Of a DNA stretch of 64,000 nt, positions 28,501 to 36,064 are shown piece after piece; position 1 is the stretch's first letter; every line of letters starts with the position of its first letter. Position numbers and translations under genes: made by a program. Source of the stretch: Pseudooceanicola batsensis HTCC2597 (lineage in GTDB: Bacteria; Pseudomonadota; Alphaproteobacteria; Rhodobacterales; Rhodobacteraceae); NCBI RefSeq assembly GCF_000152725.1, contig NZ_CH724131.1, positions 2,854,711 through 2,918,710 of the forward strand, in the 5' to 3' direction. Under the pieces are notes generated by a model, which saw only the letters and a program-made list of their open reading frames with translations, did not search any database and was not told the DNA's origin.

Positions 28501-30452
28501 ACCTCACCGTCGCTTTGGGCGTCGGCCTCGGAGCGGGAGTCGACCTCGCCGGAGTCTCCGGCCTCGAGCTCGTTCTCGCTCTCGGCATCACCCTCGGCGT
28601 CGCCCTCGGCTTCTGCGTCGACATCGCCGCCGTTGCCGCCATCGGCGTCTGCGTCGCTGTCGGTCTCGGCATCGATCCTGCCTTCGACGTCGCCGTCGAT
28701 GTCGCCACCGTTGCCGCCGTCGGCGTCGCCGTCGGTCTCGGCATCCATCTCGGCCGTGCCTTCGACATCGGCATCACCGGTGTCGCCTGCCTCGATGTCA
28801 TTCTCGGTCTCGGCATCGCCCATGGCCAGCGAACCGGCCAGTTGACCGACTTCGCCGGTGTCGCCGCCTTCGCTTTCGGCGTGGCTGTCGGTTTCGGCGT
28901 CTGCCTCGCCCTCGACGTCGCCTTCGACATCGCCGCCGTCGCCGCCTTCGGAGTCACCGTCGGCGTCGGACCTGGCGTCGGCCTCGACATCGGTGTCGAT
29001 GTCGCCGGTGTCGCCGCTGTCGCCTTCGGCATCGGCCTCGGCCGTGCCTTCGACTTCCGCGTCGGCCTCCTGGTCGATGTCACCGCCGTTGCCGGCTTCG
29101 CCTTCGGCGTGGCTGTCGGTCTCCGACTCGGTCGTGACCTCGACGTCGCCGTCCGTGTCGCCGGCATCGCCGGACTCGGCGTCCGCGTCGGATTCGCTGA
29201 AGCCCAGTCCAAGGCCGTTGCCTTCGCTGTGCGCTTCGCCGCTGTCACCGCCATCCGCATCGGTTTCGGTGTCGGAAGTGGCTTCGGAGTCCTGGTCGGA
29301 TTCAGAGGTGGCTTCGCCGGTGTCGCCGCCGTCGACGTCGCTGTCGACTTCGGAATCGCTGTCGGCTTCAACCGTGTTCTCGGAATCCGCGTCGCCTCCG
29401 TCGCCGCCTCGGCCTTCGACGTCGCTTTCCGTCATGGCCTCGGAGTCGCCATCGTTTTCGGAGTCGTTGTCGCCGCCATCGCCGCCATCGCCGTCGGCTT
29501 CGACATCGACCTGGGCACCGTCGCCTTCGTTGCCTTCGGCCTCGACCTCGCCGCTGTCGCCGCCGTCACCGGATTCGACATCGACCTCGCCGGTGTCGCC
29601 GCTGTCGCCGCCCTTGGCAGAGGCGTCGCCGCCTTCGGTCTCGTCCGTCTCGGCGTCGCCGCCTTCGGACCTGGCATCGCTGCCGCCCGCCGCACCGTCC
29701 GAGCTGACGCTGATGCCGTCACCCGAAGTGGCCTCGCCGCCATGGGCGTTTCCGGACTGCGAGAAATCGCCGTCGTTGACGACCCTGGCTTCCTCCAGTG
29801 TGTCGTTGTCTTCCAGAACGATGTTCTGCGGCACGACGAACCCGGAGTCGTTGCCTTCCCCGCTCAGCGAGTTGTTCAGCAGATTGTCGACCGCGAAGTC
29901 GTGGCCCGGATCATAATCGACGTCGCCCTCGGACATGATGAAGTCGCTGACTTCCGAGCCTTCGAGGTCGAAATCGCCGAAGTCGTCATCGCTTGGCTCG
30001 TAGCCTTCGAGCGAAAGATCCACGTCGACGTCCACGTCGCTGGTGTTCTCGACGTTGGACACCGCGTCGGACGTGCTGTCGGAAGAGCTTTCGCTTCCGC
30101 TGTCGCTGTCGCTGGAGGCCTCGCCGTTCGCGGTCGCCTCGGTGTCGGCGGTGTTGCCGTTCGTGTTGGTGTTTTCGGCCGACTGGGTGCTGGTGTTCGA
30201 GTTCGAGTTGTCGTTCGACCCGGAGGTCGTGCTCGTGGCCTCCGTCGTGTTGGTGTTGTAGTTCTCGTTCGTGGTCGTCGTGTCGGTCGTGGTTGTGGTG
30301 TCTGTTTCGCTCTCGTTGTGATCCTTGTTGATATTGAGATTGCCGTTGCCGTTGAGATTGGCATCCAGCTCGACATCAACGTCCTTATCGACCTCGACCC
30401 CGTCGTCGAGATCGGTCAGTCCGATCAGGTTGTTTCTGATATCCTTAGCCAT
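25548..30452 (-). CDS. Giant acidic repeat protein, predicted type I secretion substrate (1634 aa)
   Basis: First gene of the secretion operon; no characterised family recognised. Residues 1-25 (MAKDIRNNLIGLTDLDDG) start without a signal peptide. About 30-150 are Asn/Thr/Ser-rich. About 175-235 carry VDYDPGHDF and QNIVLEDNDTLEEA, shared with the 1246-aa neighbour. About 235-880 are Asp/Glu/Gly/Ala/Ser repeats of 23-27 residues opening with GG-x-x-G-[DE]. About 880-1570 are Gly/Ala/Ser/Thr repeats of similar length marked by MADND-like motifs. The last ~60 residues are ordered (SAFNQDIVMGANVLGNTVDM). No Cys or Trp seen, and no RTX motif. The repeat region is so biased that long open frames appear on the other strand; they are shadows. 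Probably a secreted, disordered, highly negative matrix or surface protein. Confidence 0.8.
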   Translation of the reverse strand: MAKDIRNNLIGLTDLDDGVEVDKDVDVELDANLNGNGNLNINKDHNESETDTTTTTDTTTTNENYNTNTTEATSTTSGSNDNSNSNTSTQSAENTNTNGNTADTEATANGEASSDSDSGSESSSDSTSDAVSNVENTSDVDVDVDLSLEGYEPSDDDFGDFDLEGSEVSDFIMSEGDVDYDPGHDFAVDNLLNNSLSGEGNDSGFVVPQNIVLEDNDTLEEARVVNDGDFSQSGNAHGGEATSGDGISVSSDGAAGGSDARSEGGDAETDETEGGDASAKGGDSGDTGEVDVESGDGGDSGEVEAEGNEGDGAQVDVEADGDGGDGGDNDSENDGDSEAMTESDVEGRGGDGGDADSENTVEADSDSEVDSDVDGGDTGEATSESDQDSEATSDTETDADGGDSGEAHSEGNGLGLGFSESDADAESGDAGDTDGDVEVTTESETDSHAEGEAGNGGDIDQEADAEVEGTAEADAEGDSGDTGDIDTDVEADARSDADGDSEGGDGGDVEGDVEGEADAETDSHAESEGGDTGEVGQLAGSLAMGDAETENDIEAGDTGDADVEGTAEMDAETDGDADGGNGGDIDGDVEGRIDAETDSDADADGGNGGDVDAEAEGDAEGDAESENELEAGDSGEVDSRSEADAQSDGEVDSEGGDTGEADSDFEAQSDAETDSDADAEGGNGGDAENEADGENDVAAESDSEADGGESGDVEGAAEGDAEVDADSDVEGGNAGDIDGDVDGDVDTEAASEIEAEGGDAGDAENEADGDADTDFESTAEAEAGDSGEVDADAEGDADVDARSEADGGNGGDIDGDVDGEVDAEAEGTAEGDGGQAGDAENGAGALGLTGAGPTADAEAGDSGEVDTDVDGYSGAMGASGAGAGGGGGGDAESEAETEGGGAGEGAQLDVDVAVADDATGGAGGAGTATSGEASGASNANGTATGTGGTGGAATGTTGSIDQDTTTDAAASGNGGAGGRGDATNSDTATGTGTASTDSESGAGAAGTSDATGTAGGDATNSGMSGAGGAGSATGGTGTQNASGDATASGDGGATGMTDADATDTATGTGTASTDSESGAGGQGMADIDGTADGDASNTSTGAAGGSGTADGGMADIDLTGDVASSGDGGMGAAGDAATDDDATSTATGTNSTASGAGGATSGSADNDATGDSQSTATSGAGGAASGDSGMVDNDVSGDAMADGTGGAGAAGTASTDDDASGTATGSTDSESGAGGAGMADNDATQTSDLMGDAASGAGGAASGDGGMADNDLQSEAANDATTGNASGGTVGTDDDASASADGTVTGTSGAGAAGMSDNDADAAGNASSDNQSGASGANTISTGMLDTDVTGDAANTGTTGEGGTQTSSTDDDSSATGTGSLSGTGGASGAADALNDADASGDGMGHAEASTGSADADASSTTDQAADGTSTSSAASGASGATTADIDGSSSSTGTGYADGDGGYGGLSDIAAEALAESMTDNDTSVNTGAGGAVANDVMAGSDTSVSGDVSAMSGAGAMGGEATGTSGDSGYAEGGMATSGAVTGGTATGGAGGAATNGDGGMGGNNGGSFGSGNGDDGFIQGEAYASAAAQVTTSAFNQDIVMGANVLGNTVDMTVVGGAFSTNYTGEDDDGM

Positions 30453-31138
30453 TTTTCACTCTCATTTTCTGATGTGAAAGCATCGGAGCGCAGCGCAGCT
30501 CTTCTAAAAAGCGCTTATCGTCTGATGCTTGGGGGATAGTCTTGTGTCATCTTGTCGGCTGCCCGATTGAGGGGCCGAACAATGACGGCGACGTCAAATT
30601 CCTTTGACGAAATACCTCCCTTCTATAATTCTTCCGACTGCTTAAATTCCAAGACGGGACCGGCCCGGCAAAAGCCGGATGCCCAAAAGATCATTCGGGA
30701 GCGGACCCGCCCGATCTGTTCAATCGGTGGTTTCGTTCGCCGGTCGCCGAGAAATGGCGCCGATGAATTCATGATTTACCGATTAACAGATCCTAACAGC
30801 CCGGCAATTCGGCTAAATGCGGCGGTTGTCGGCTAAATATATGTTTTTGTTGAAGTTTTTTCTCAGGTCGGGGCGTCGGCAGGATTTCGACCTAGCCATT
30901 CGATCTATGTCCATTAACCCTATGGATATGTCTCATCCGGTTATTCTCCGGAAAAGATGTTTACCAGTTTACATCGTTATTAACCTCTCGATAACTTGAT
31001 ATCCGGCGGACCGGTTTTGAGTTACCTTATAGACCTGACGCGAATTTGAACTAACTTGTGGATCTATTGATGTGACGATATCGGGATCGTCCCGATTTCG
31101 TATTTAAGTCAATCAGTTGCTTTCCGGGGGGTGGCATT
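30453..31138. promoter_or_regulatory. AT-rich divergent regulatory region of the secretion locus
   Basis: This 686-base gap separates the starts of the 1634-aa gene (leftward) and the LuxR-type gene (rightward) and is much AT-richer than its surroundings. It holds direct repeats TCGGCTAAAT at 30809-30818 and 30829-30838 (20 bases apart), TAACAG at 30784 and 30794 (10 bases apart), the inverted repeat GTTAT-N10-ATAAC at 30976-30995, and a stem ATCGGGA-TCG-TCCCGAT at 31080-31096. Helical-turn spacing suggests stacked regulator sites. I see no gene in it; short frames on the plus strand lack ribosome sites. Confidence 0.55.
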
Positions 31139-31903
31139 ATGGATAGTCTTGCAGCACGTGGATCATCGTGGCCTGCGTCGGGTGAAGACGCGGTTGCCGG
31201 GTCGGTGATCTTCGTCGGAAGCCCGATTTTTTTCTCAGACAGCATTCTGCGGTTCGTGCACGGCGAACTGGGTGGCGTGCGAGCGCTCCGGGTCCCTGGC
31301 GTGCGCGCCCTGAAGGAGTTGACCTCCGTGGATGGAGTTCCGCAGGTCTGCGTCCTGGAGGAGCGCATGGTGGACGAGCCGGATTTCGAGCTGGACGCCG
31401 TTTCGCTCGCCTGCGGTGGCGGGATGATCGCGCTGGCCTATTACCATCCGGAAATCGCGCGGCGCCTGCTGGCGCGCCCGCGGGAGGCGGGGCCGGGGCA
31501 AATCGGGTTCGTGCCGCTCGGGGCGCAGATGGACGTGTGGCTGGCCGCGTTGCGGATGCAGCTTTGCGGAGAGCGGTTCGTGCCGAGCGAACTGCTGGAT
31601 TCGCTCCAACCCGAGAACGAGGGCGGGCAGACCCGGCTGCCCCCCGATGCCCTGGGGGGCGTCCGCCCGCGCCTGGACGACGCCGCAGGACTGACCGGCC
31701 GCGAACTTCAGGTTCTGGAACTCGTGTCGGCGGGCAAGCAGAACAAGTCCATCGCCAACGACCTCGGATTGTCGGAACACACGGTGAAGCTCCATATCCA
31801 CCACGTCCTCGCCAAGCTGAACGTGCGAAACCGGACCGGCGCGACGACCTGGTTCCTGCAGAACCGCGAGCGGCTTCCTGCGCCGGGTTGGATCGACGTG
31901 TGA
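31139..31903 (+). CDS. LuxR/CsgD-like transcription regulator
   Basis: Protein of 254 residues. Residues about 184-235 are a LuxR-type helix-turn-helix: LTGRELQVLELVSAGKQNKS, then IANDLGLSEHTVKLHIHHVL and AKLNVRNRTGA. The N-terminal part (about 20-135) resembles a receiver-like fold but the strand that should end in the phosphorylated Asp reads VCVLEE, and no phosphorylation pocket is evident, as in CsgD-type regulators. ATG follows a purine-rich GGGGGGTGG. It is divergent from the giant-protein secretion operon and is the obvious candidate to control it. It is coupled to the next gene by a GTGA overlap. Confidence 0.88.
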   Translation: MDSLAARGSSWPASGEDAVAGSVIFVGSPIFFSDSILRFVHGELGGVRALRVPGVRALKELTSVDGVPQVCVLEERMVDEPDFELDAVSLACGGGMIALAYYHPEIARRLLARPREAGPGQIGFVPLGAQMDVWLAALRMQLCGERFVPSELLDSLQPENEGGQTRLPPDALGGVRPRLDDAAGLTGRELQVLELVSAGKQNKSIANDLGLSEHTVKLHIHHVLAKLNVRNRTGATTWFLQNRERLPAPGWIDV

Positions 31904-32400
31904 CGCCGGGCGCGACGACCGAGCCGTTCGATGACCTCCTGGTTCTGATCGGGCGCCTTACCTACGTCTGGACGAATACCGAGAGCCTGCTGATCCACCT
32001 GATCGCGGGGCTGTCGCGGACGGACAAGGAAACCGCGACGGTGATCTTCCTGACCCTCAACACGACAAGGGCGCGGGTCGACCTGGTGGAGCGTCTGGCC
32101 AAGCTGGACCGGACCCCCGATGCCGAGCGAAAGCGCGTGCTCGACCTGACGCACGAATTCTCGAAGCTGGCGGCGCTGCGCAATCACTACGCGCACAGCA
32201 TCTATTCCTTCGACGAGGAAAAAGGCGAAGTGCGCACCATCATGATGCGCATCGCGGACAGAAAGCAGGATATCCGCGTCGGCAAGACCCGTGCCATTGA
32301 CGCCGAAGCCATCGCCGAGATCGAGGACAACATCGCCCGGATCGCATCGCTCAACATGCGGTTCTGGGGGATTATCCGGGCGTTTTCCTACCCCGTGTGA
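31900..32400 (+). CDS. HEPN-like all-helical protein, unknown
   Basis: Protein of 166 residues, start GTG at 31900-31902 overlapping the TGA of the LuxR-type gene, so translation is coupled. It is predicted all-helical and has RNHYAHS at residues 94-100, matching the R-x4-H motif (polar residue after Arg) of HEPN ribonuclease or nucleotide-binding domains. The surrounding pattern, helices with SLLIHLIAGLS and LVERLAKL, fits HEPN-like proteins. It could be an RNase, a small-molecule sensor or a partner of the regulator; only the motif and coupling are seen. No antitoxin-like gene lies next to it. Confidence 0.7.
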   Translation: MTPGATTEPFDDLLVLIGRLTYVWTNTESLLIHLIAGLSRTDKETATVIFLTLNTTRARVDLVERLAKLDRTPDAERKRVLDLTHEFSKLAALRNHYAHSIYSFDEEKGEVRTIMMRIADRKQDIRVGKTRAIDAEAIAEIEDNIARIASLNMRFWGIIRAFSYPV

Positions 32401-32474
32401 TTCGGGTCTCCACCGTCGCCGGCAGGATGGGTGTTGGGGTCGGCCTTACCCGATGAAACAGCGGCGCAGGTGGA

Positions 32475-32915
32475 TCAGACCAGCAGAACCGGGATTCGCG
32501 CCAGCCCCGTCACCTTGTGCGACACGCTGCCCAGCAGGTAGCCTTCCATCGAGCCCATGCCCCGGCTGCCCATCACGATCAGGTCCATTCCCCGGTCTTC
32601 CGAGAACTTGATGATGGTGCGCGCGGCCGGCCCCGATTTCACGAAGGCCTGTACCCGGTCAAAGCCGGCCTCCAGCGCGATGTTCTTTCCGAACTCCACC
32701 ACCTCGCGCGCATGGCCGCGCATCGCATCGTCCATGTTGCCCGGGTCGTTCGGGCGGACCATCGACAGCGACGCCTCGAGCATCGAATGGTGGCGATACA
32801 CCGTCAGCAGCGTGACCTTTGCGCCCTCTCCCAGCTTGGACAGGTCCAGCGCATAGCGCAGGGCCGAGGTCGCGCTTGGCGAGCCGTCGAACGGCACGAG
32901 GATCGAGGTGAACAT
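32475..32915 (-). CDS. Universal stress protein, TeaD-like
   Basis: UspA-family protein of 146 residues, single domain. N-terminal MFTSILVPFDGSPSATSALR and the ATP-binding motif GSRGMGSMEGYLLGSVS (G-2x-G-9x-G-S) are intact, so it should bind ATP. It lies 16 bases downstream of the TRAP large subunit. In Halomonas the Usp protein TeaD sits in the same place after teaABC and binds ATP to tune ectoine uptake; I infer the same role here. Last gene of the operon. Confidence 0.9.
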   Translation of the reverse strand: MFTSILVPFDGSPSATSALRYALDLSKLGEGAKVTLLTVYRHHSMLEASLSMVRPNDPGNMDDAMRGHAREVVEFGKNIALEAGFDRVQAFVKSGPAARTIIKFSEDRGMDLIVMGSRGMGSMEGYLLGSVSHKVTGLARIPVLLV

Positions 32916-32931
32916 ACCGGCCTCCCTTGTC

Positions 32932-34215
32932 TTACCGGAACGCGAGGTCGCGCAGGAACAGCGCGATCTGCGGGAAGAATATCAGGGCGCAGGCCACCGC
33001 CAGCAGGATCACGATGAAGGGCGGCGTGCCGCGCACCACCTCGACGTAGGGCCGCTTGAAGACCGCGATCGCGGTGAAGATGTCGCATCCGAAAGGTGGC
33101 GTGGCGGACCCGATGGCGACCTGAAGGGTGATGATCGTCCCGACCAGAACGGGGTCGAGGCCGACCGAATCCACCACCGGCGCGAAGATCGGCACGAGGA
33201 TCAGGATCACCACGATCGGGTCCACGAACATGCAGCCGACGAAGAAGGCGATGGAGATGACGAAGAGCACGCCGATCTGGCCCATCTCGTCGATGCCGAT
33301 GGAGCCGAGGATCTGCTGCGGGATCTGCGCGAAGGAGATCACCCATGAGAACGCAGCGCCCACACCCACCAGGATGAAGACCACCGCCGTGATCAGCCCT
33401 GTGGATTTCGCGGTGTCGTAGACGCCCTTGAGGCTGAGCGAGCGGAAGATCACGACCTCGAGGAGCAGTGCGTAGAGCACGCAGGCGGCGGCCGCCTCGG
33501 TCGGGCTGAAGATGCCGCCGTAGATGCCGCCGATGATGATGACGGGAAAGCCGAGCGGCCAGAGCGCCTTCTGCACCGCCGAGACACGCTCGCGCCAGCT
33601 CGCCTTCGGCTCGGTCGGGACCTTGTTCCGTACTGCGTAGATCCAGGAATAGATCGAGAAGAGCACCAGGATCAGAAGCCCCGGCCCGATGCCGGCGATG
33701 AAGAGCTCGGCGATCGAGGTGTTCGAGACGACGCCGTAGATGATCATGCCGATGGACGGCGGGATCAGGAACGCGATGTCCGAGGAGTTCACGATCAGCG
33801 CCAGCACGAAGCTGTCCTTGTAGCCGGCCTTGAGCATCCGTGGCCGCAGCGGAGAGCCCACGGCCACCACCGTTGCCTGGGTCGAGCCCGAGACCGCGCC
33901 GAACATGGTACAGGCGGCCGCGGTCGAGACGGCGAGCCCGCCTTTCATGTGACCCACGAAGCTCATCACGAGGTCGATCAGCCGGTTCGCCGACTGGCCG
34001 CGCGTCATGATGTCGGCGGCGAAGATGAACATCGGCACGGCGATGAGAGAGGCGGGGCGTATCCCCGCCATGATCTGCTGGATCATCGTCTCGAGCTGCG
34101 ACACGCCGCCGAACAGCGTCACGAAGCCGATGACCGAGGCCGCGATCAGCGGGATCATCATCGGAAAGCCGGCGAGCAGCAGCAGGATCATCACGGAAAA
34201 CAGCGGCAGGGCCAT
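32932..34215 (-). CDS. TRAP transporter large permease, ectoine type (TeaC/UehC-like)
   Basis: DctM-family membrane protein of 427 residues with about 12 helices, forming the sodium-driven translocation subunit. Typical segments are PLIAASVIGFVTLFGGVS, GHMKGGLAVSTAAACTMFGAVSGSTQATV and GVFSPTEAAA-like IFSPTEAAAACVLYALLLE. Start MALPLFSV (34215) is chosen over a longer frame because it lies 4 bases after the small-subunit stop and begins the first helix. Substrate is inferred from the binding protein. Part of the operon MocR-P-Q-M-Usp. Confidence 0.92.
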   Translation of the reverse strand: MALPLFSVMILLLLAGFPMMIPLIAASVIGFVTLFGGVSQLETMIQQIMAGIRPASLIAVPMFIFAADIMTRGQSANRLIDLVMSFVGHMKGGLAVSTAAACTMFGAVSGSTQATVVAVGSPLRPRMLKAGYKDSFVLALIVNSSDIAFLIPPSIGMIIYGVVSNTSIAELFIAGIGPGLLILVLFSIYSWIYAVRNKVPTEPKASWRERVSAVQKALWPLGFPVIIIGGIYGGIFSPTEAAAACVLYALLLEVVIFRSLSLKGVYDTAKSTGLITAVVFILVGVGAAFSWVISFAQIPQQILGSIGIDEMGQIGVLFVISIAFFVGCMFVDPIVVILILVPIFAPVVDSVGLDPVLVGTIITLQVAIGSATPPFGCDIFTAIAVFKRPYVEVVRGTPPFIVILLAVACALIFFPQIALFLRDLAFR

Positions 34216-34219
34216 TGTG

Positions 34220-34861
34220 TCAGACCTCCATCTCGTCGTCGTCATACCCTTCGAGCACGGCGGTCGAGAGGTAGATGTCCTTGGCCAGCAGGTTCTGCAC
34301 TCCGGTCAGGAGGTACTGCAGGCCGGTCATGAAAAAGCCGAGCGGGACCCACACCAGCGTGATCCAGACGGGGATCTGCAGCGACGGCAGCACGCGGCCC
34401 CGTCCGGCCTGTGTGAGGATGTAGGTGAAGGCGTAGTACGCCAGCACGAACATGAAGGCGCAGGTGACGAAACAGATCACCACCATCAGTACCTTGCGGG
34501 TGCGCGACGACAGCGCGTCGTAAATCGCAGACATGCGGATGTGGCGTCCGTAGCGCGCGGCATAGCTGATGCCTGCGAAGGTGATCATGATGATCAGAAT
34601 GCGGTTGAGCTCTTCCGAGAAGAAGATGGAGCTCTGAAAGACGAAGCGCCCGATGACGTTGGCCACCGTGTTCGCCGCCATGAGCAGGACCCCGACCGCC
34701 AGAACGAGGGATTCGATCCGGCTGATGACAATGTCGATGGTCCCGAGAAAGCCGGGAAGGTTGGATGTGTAAGGCCCCGTCGGGGCATCGTCGAGACCGG
34801 TGGTGTCGGTCTGGGATTGCAGCTGCGAGTCGTGTCCGCCGCCAGCGTCCTTGTCGGTCAA
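34220..34861 (-). CDS. TRAP transporter small permease (TeaB/UehB-like)
   Basis: DctQ-family protein of 213 residues with four membrane helices between about 45 and 190, including [20 protein letters not shown], the usual DctQ pattern before helix two. The first ~40 residues are hydrophilic, longer than in typical DctQ. Supports the large permease and binding protein docking. Confidence 0.9.
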   Translation of the reverse strand: MTDKDAGGGHDSQLQSQTDTTGLDDAPTGPYTSNLPGFLGTIDIVISRIESLVLAVGVLLMAANTVANVIGRFVFQSSIFFSEELNRILIIMITFAGISYAARYGRHIRMSAIYDALSSRTRKVLMVVICFVTCAFMFVLAYYAFTYILTQAGRGRVLPSLQIPVWITLVWVPLGFFMTGLQYLLTGVQNLLAKDIYLSTAVLEGYDDDEMEV

Positions 34862-34935
34862 TGCCCCGTCCCCGTGCTGATTTGAAAAGCAAGAGCGGGC
34901 GGCCCCGTGCCTGACGGGACCGCCCCGGACCCTGG

Positions 34936-35955
34936 TCAGTCGGTGACCGCGTCGAGATCGGCCTTCAGCTGATCGAGGATACGCTGGCCGCCGTCGCCGG
35001 TCATCTCGAGGAAGGTTGCCTCGACCTGTTCGCCCGCGTCCACGAAGGGCTGGCGCTCTTCTTCGCTGAGCACGTTGACCTGCATGTCGGGCTTGGCCGC
35101 CGTGATCTTCTCGATGCTCTCGTCGTGGAGGCCCTTCTGATAGTCGATGATGTGGTCGAAGGCGACTTCGGTCGCATTCTGGATCACCTGCTGGTCGTCC
35201 TCGGACAGACCGTCATAGAAGTCCTTGTTGGCCATCACCGCGGTGGTGAAGTTGTTGTGGCCCGCGCAGGTGATGACCTCGGTCACTTCGTACATCTTGG
35301 TCGACTCGATGAAGAACATCGGGTTTTCCTGGCCCTGGATGATGCCGGTCTGCAGCGCACCGTAGACCTCGCCCCACGGCAGCGGCGTCGGCGTGGCGCC
35401 GAAGGACTTGTAGCTTTCCACCAGCAGCGGGTTCGTCATCACCCGGAACTTCACCTCGTTCAGGTCCTCGGGGGACGAGACAGGCTCCTGCGTGGTCATG
35501 CAGACCTCGCCCTCGGGGAACATGGTGAGCAGTTCCAGCCCCTGCTCGGCGTAGAGCTCGGGGAACATCTCGTTGATGGCCTTTGAGGTGCGGAAGAATT
35601 CCCCGAGCGTCTCGGTGTCCTGCGGCAGCAGGTAGGGCACGAAAAAGACCTGCGCCTCGGGAATCAGCGACCCGGTGAAGCCCGGGCTCTGGTCCACGAA
35701 CTGCAGGATGCCGGCCTGCGCCTGTTCCATGGTGTCGGCGGATTCGCCTAGCGTTCCATAGGGAAAGAGCTGGACGGTGTGATCGGAATTGGCCTCGACC
35801 TCTTCCTTGAACTTCTGGGCGAAGACGCCCTGCACCTCGTCGATGGCTTCCTCGAAGGCGTAGCGCCAGGTCTCGGCGTTTGCGCCGCTGGCAGCGAGGG
35901 TGAGCGTGCTGGTGGCCGCAACGGCCGTCAGGATGCGTGTAAATCTGCGCGTCAT
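34936..35955 (-). CDS. TRAP substrate-binding protein, ectoine type (TeaA/UehA-like)
   Basis: Periplasmic binding protein of 339 residues with signal peptide [20 protein letters not shown]...ANA and mature start [10 protein letters not shown]. From memory it resembles TeaA of Halomonas strongly, for example [46 protein letters not shown] and [20 protein letters not shown]. TeaA binds ectoine and hydroxyectoine with high affinity, so this is the likely substrate. ATG 35955 follows AGGGAG; the frame is open 21 codons further upstream but that part is not signal-like. A database comparison with TeaA and UehA would settle the substrate. Confidence 0.9.
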   Translation of the reverse strand: MTRRFTRILTAVAATSTLTLAASGANAETWRYAFEEAIDEVQGVFAQKFKEEVEANSDHTVQLFPYGTLGESADTMEQAQAGILQFVDQSPGFTGSLIPEAQVFFVPYLLPQDTETLGEFFRTSKAINEMFPELYAEQGLELLTMFPEGEVCMTTQEPVSSPEDLNEVKFRVMTNPLLVESYKSFGATPTPLPWGEVYGALQTGIIQGQENPMFFIESTKMYEVTEVITCAGHNNFTTAVMANKDFYDGLSEDDQQVIQNATEVAFDHIIDYQKGLHDESIEKITAAKPDMQVNVLSEEERQPFVDAGEQVEATFLEMTGDGGQRILDQLKADLDAVTD

Positions 35956-36064
35956 GGCGATCTCCCTGATTTTGAACAAAGTTTTTCTAAAGCTGGGGCG
36001 CATTGTCCAGCATGTCAAATCGAATATTGTCGCAGGACAATTTGGCGGGCTGGATCCCTATTCT

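Noticed and set aside
25548..30452. RTX calcium-binding repeats in the giant protein
   Set aside because: I searched for GGxGxDxUx nonapeptides; GGNGGD-like units occur but without the hydrophobic ninth position or 9-residue period.
26095..30539. Very long open frames on the plus strand opposite the 1634-aa gene (for example 28515-30539, 26795-29137, 26095-27840)
   Set aside because: They arise from the repeated GC-rich Asp/Glu/Gly/Ala/Ser codons of the minus-strand gene; products are Ser/Pro or Arg-rich with no start signals, and the minus frame has the ordered N- and C-termini shared with the neighbour.
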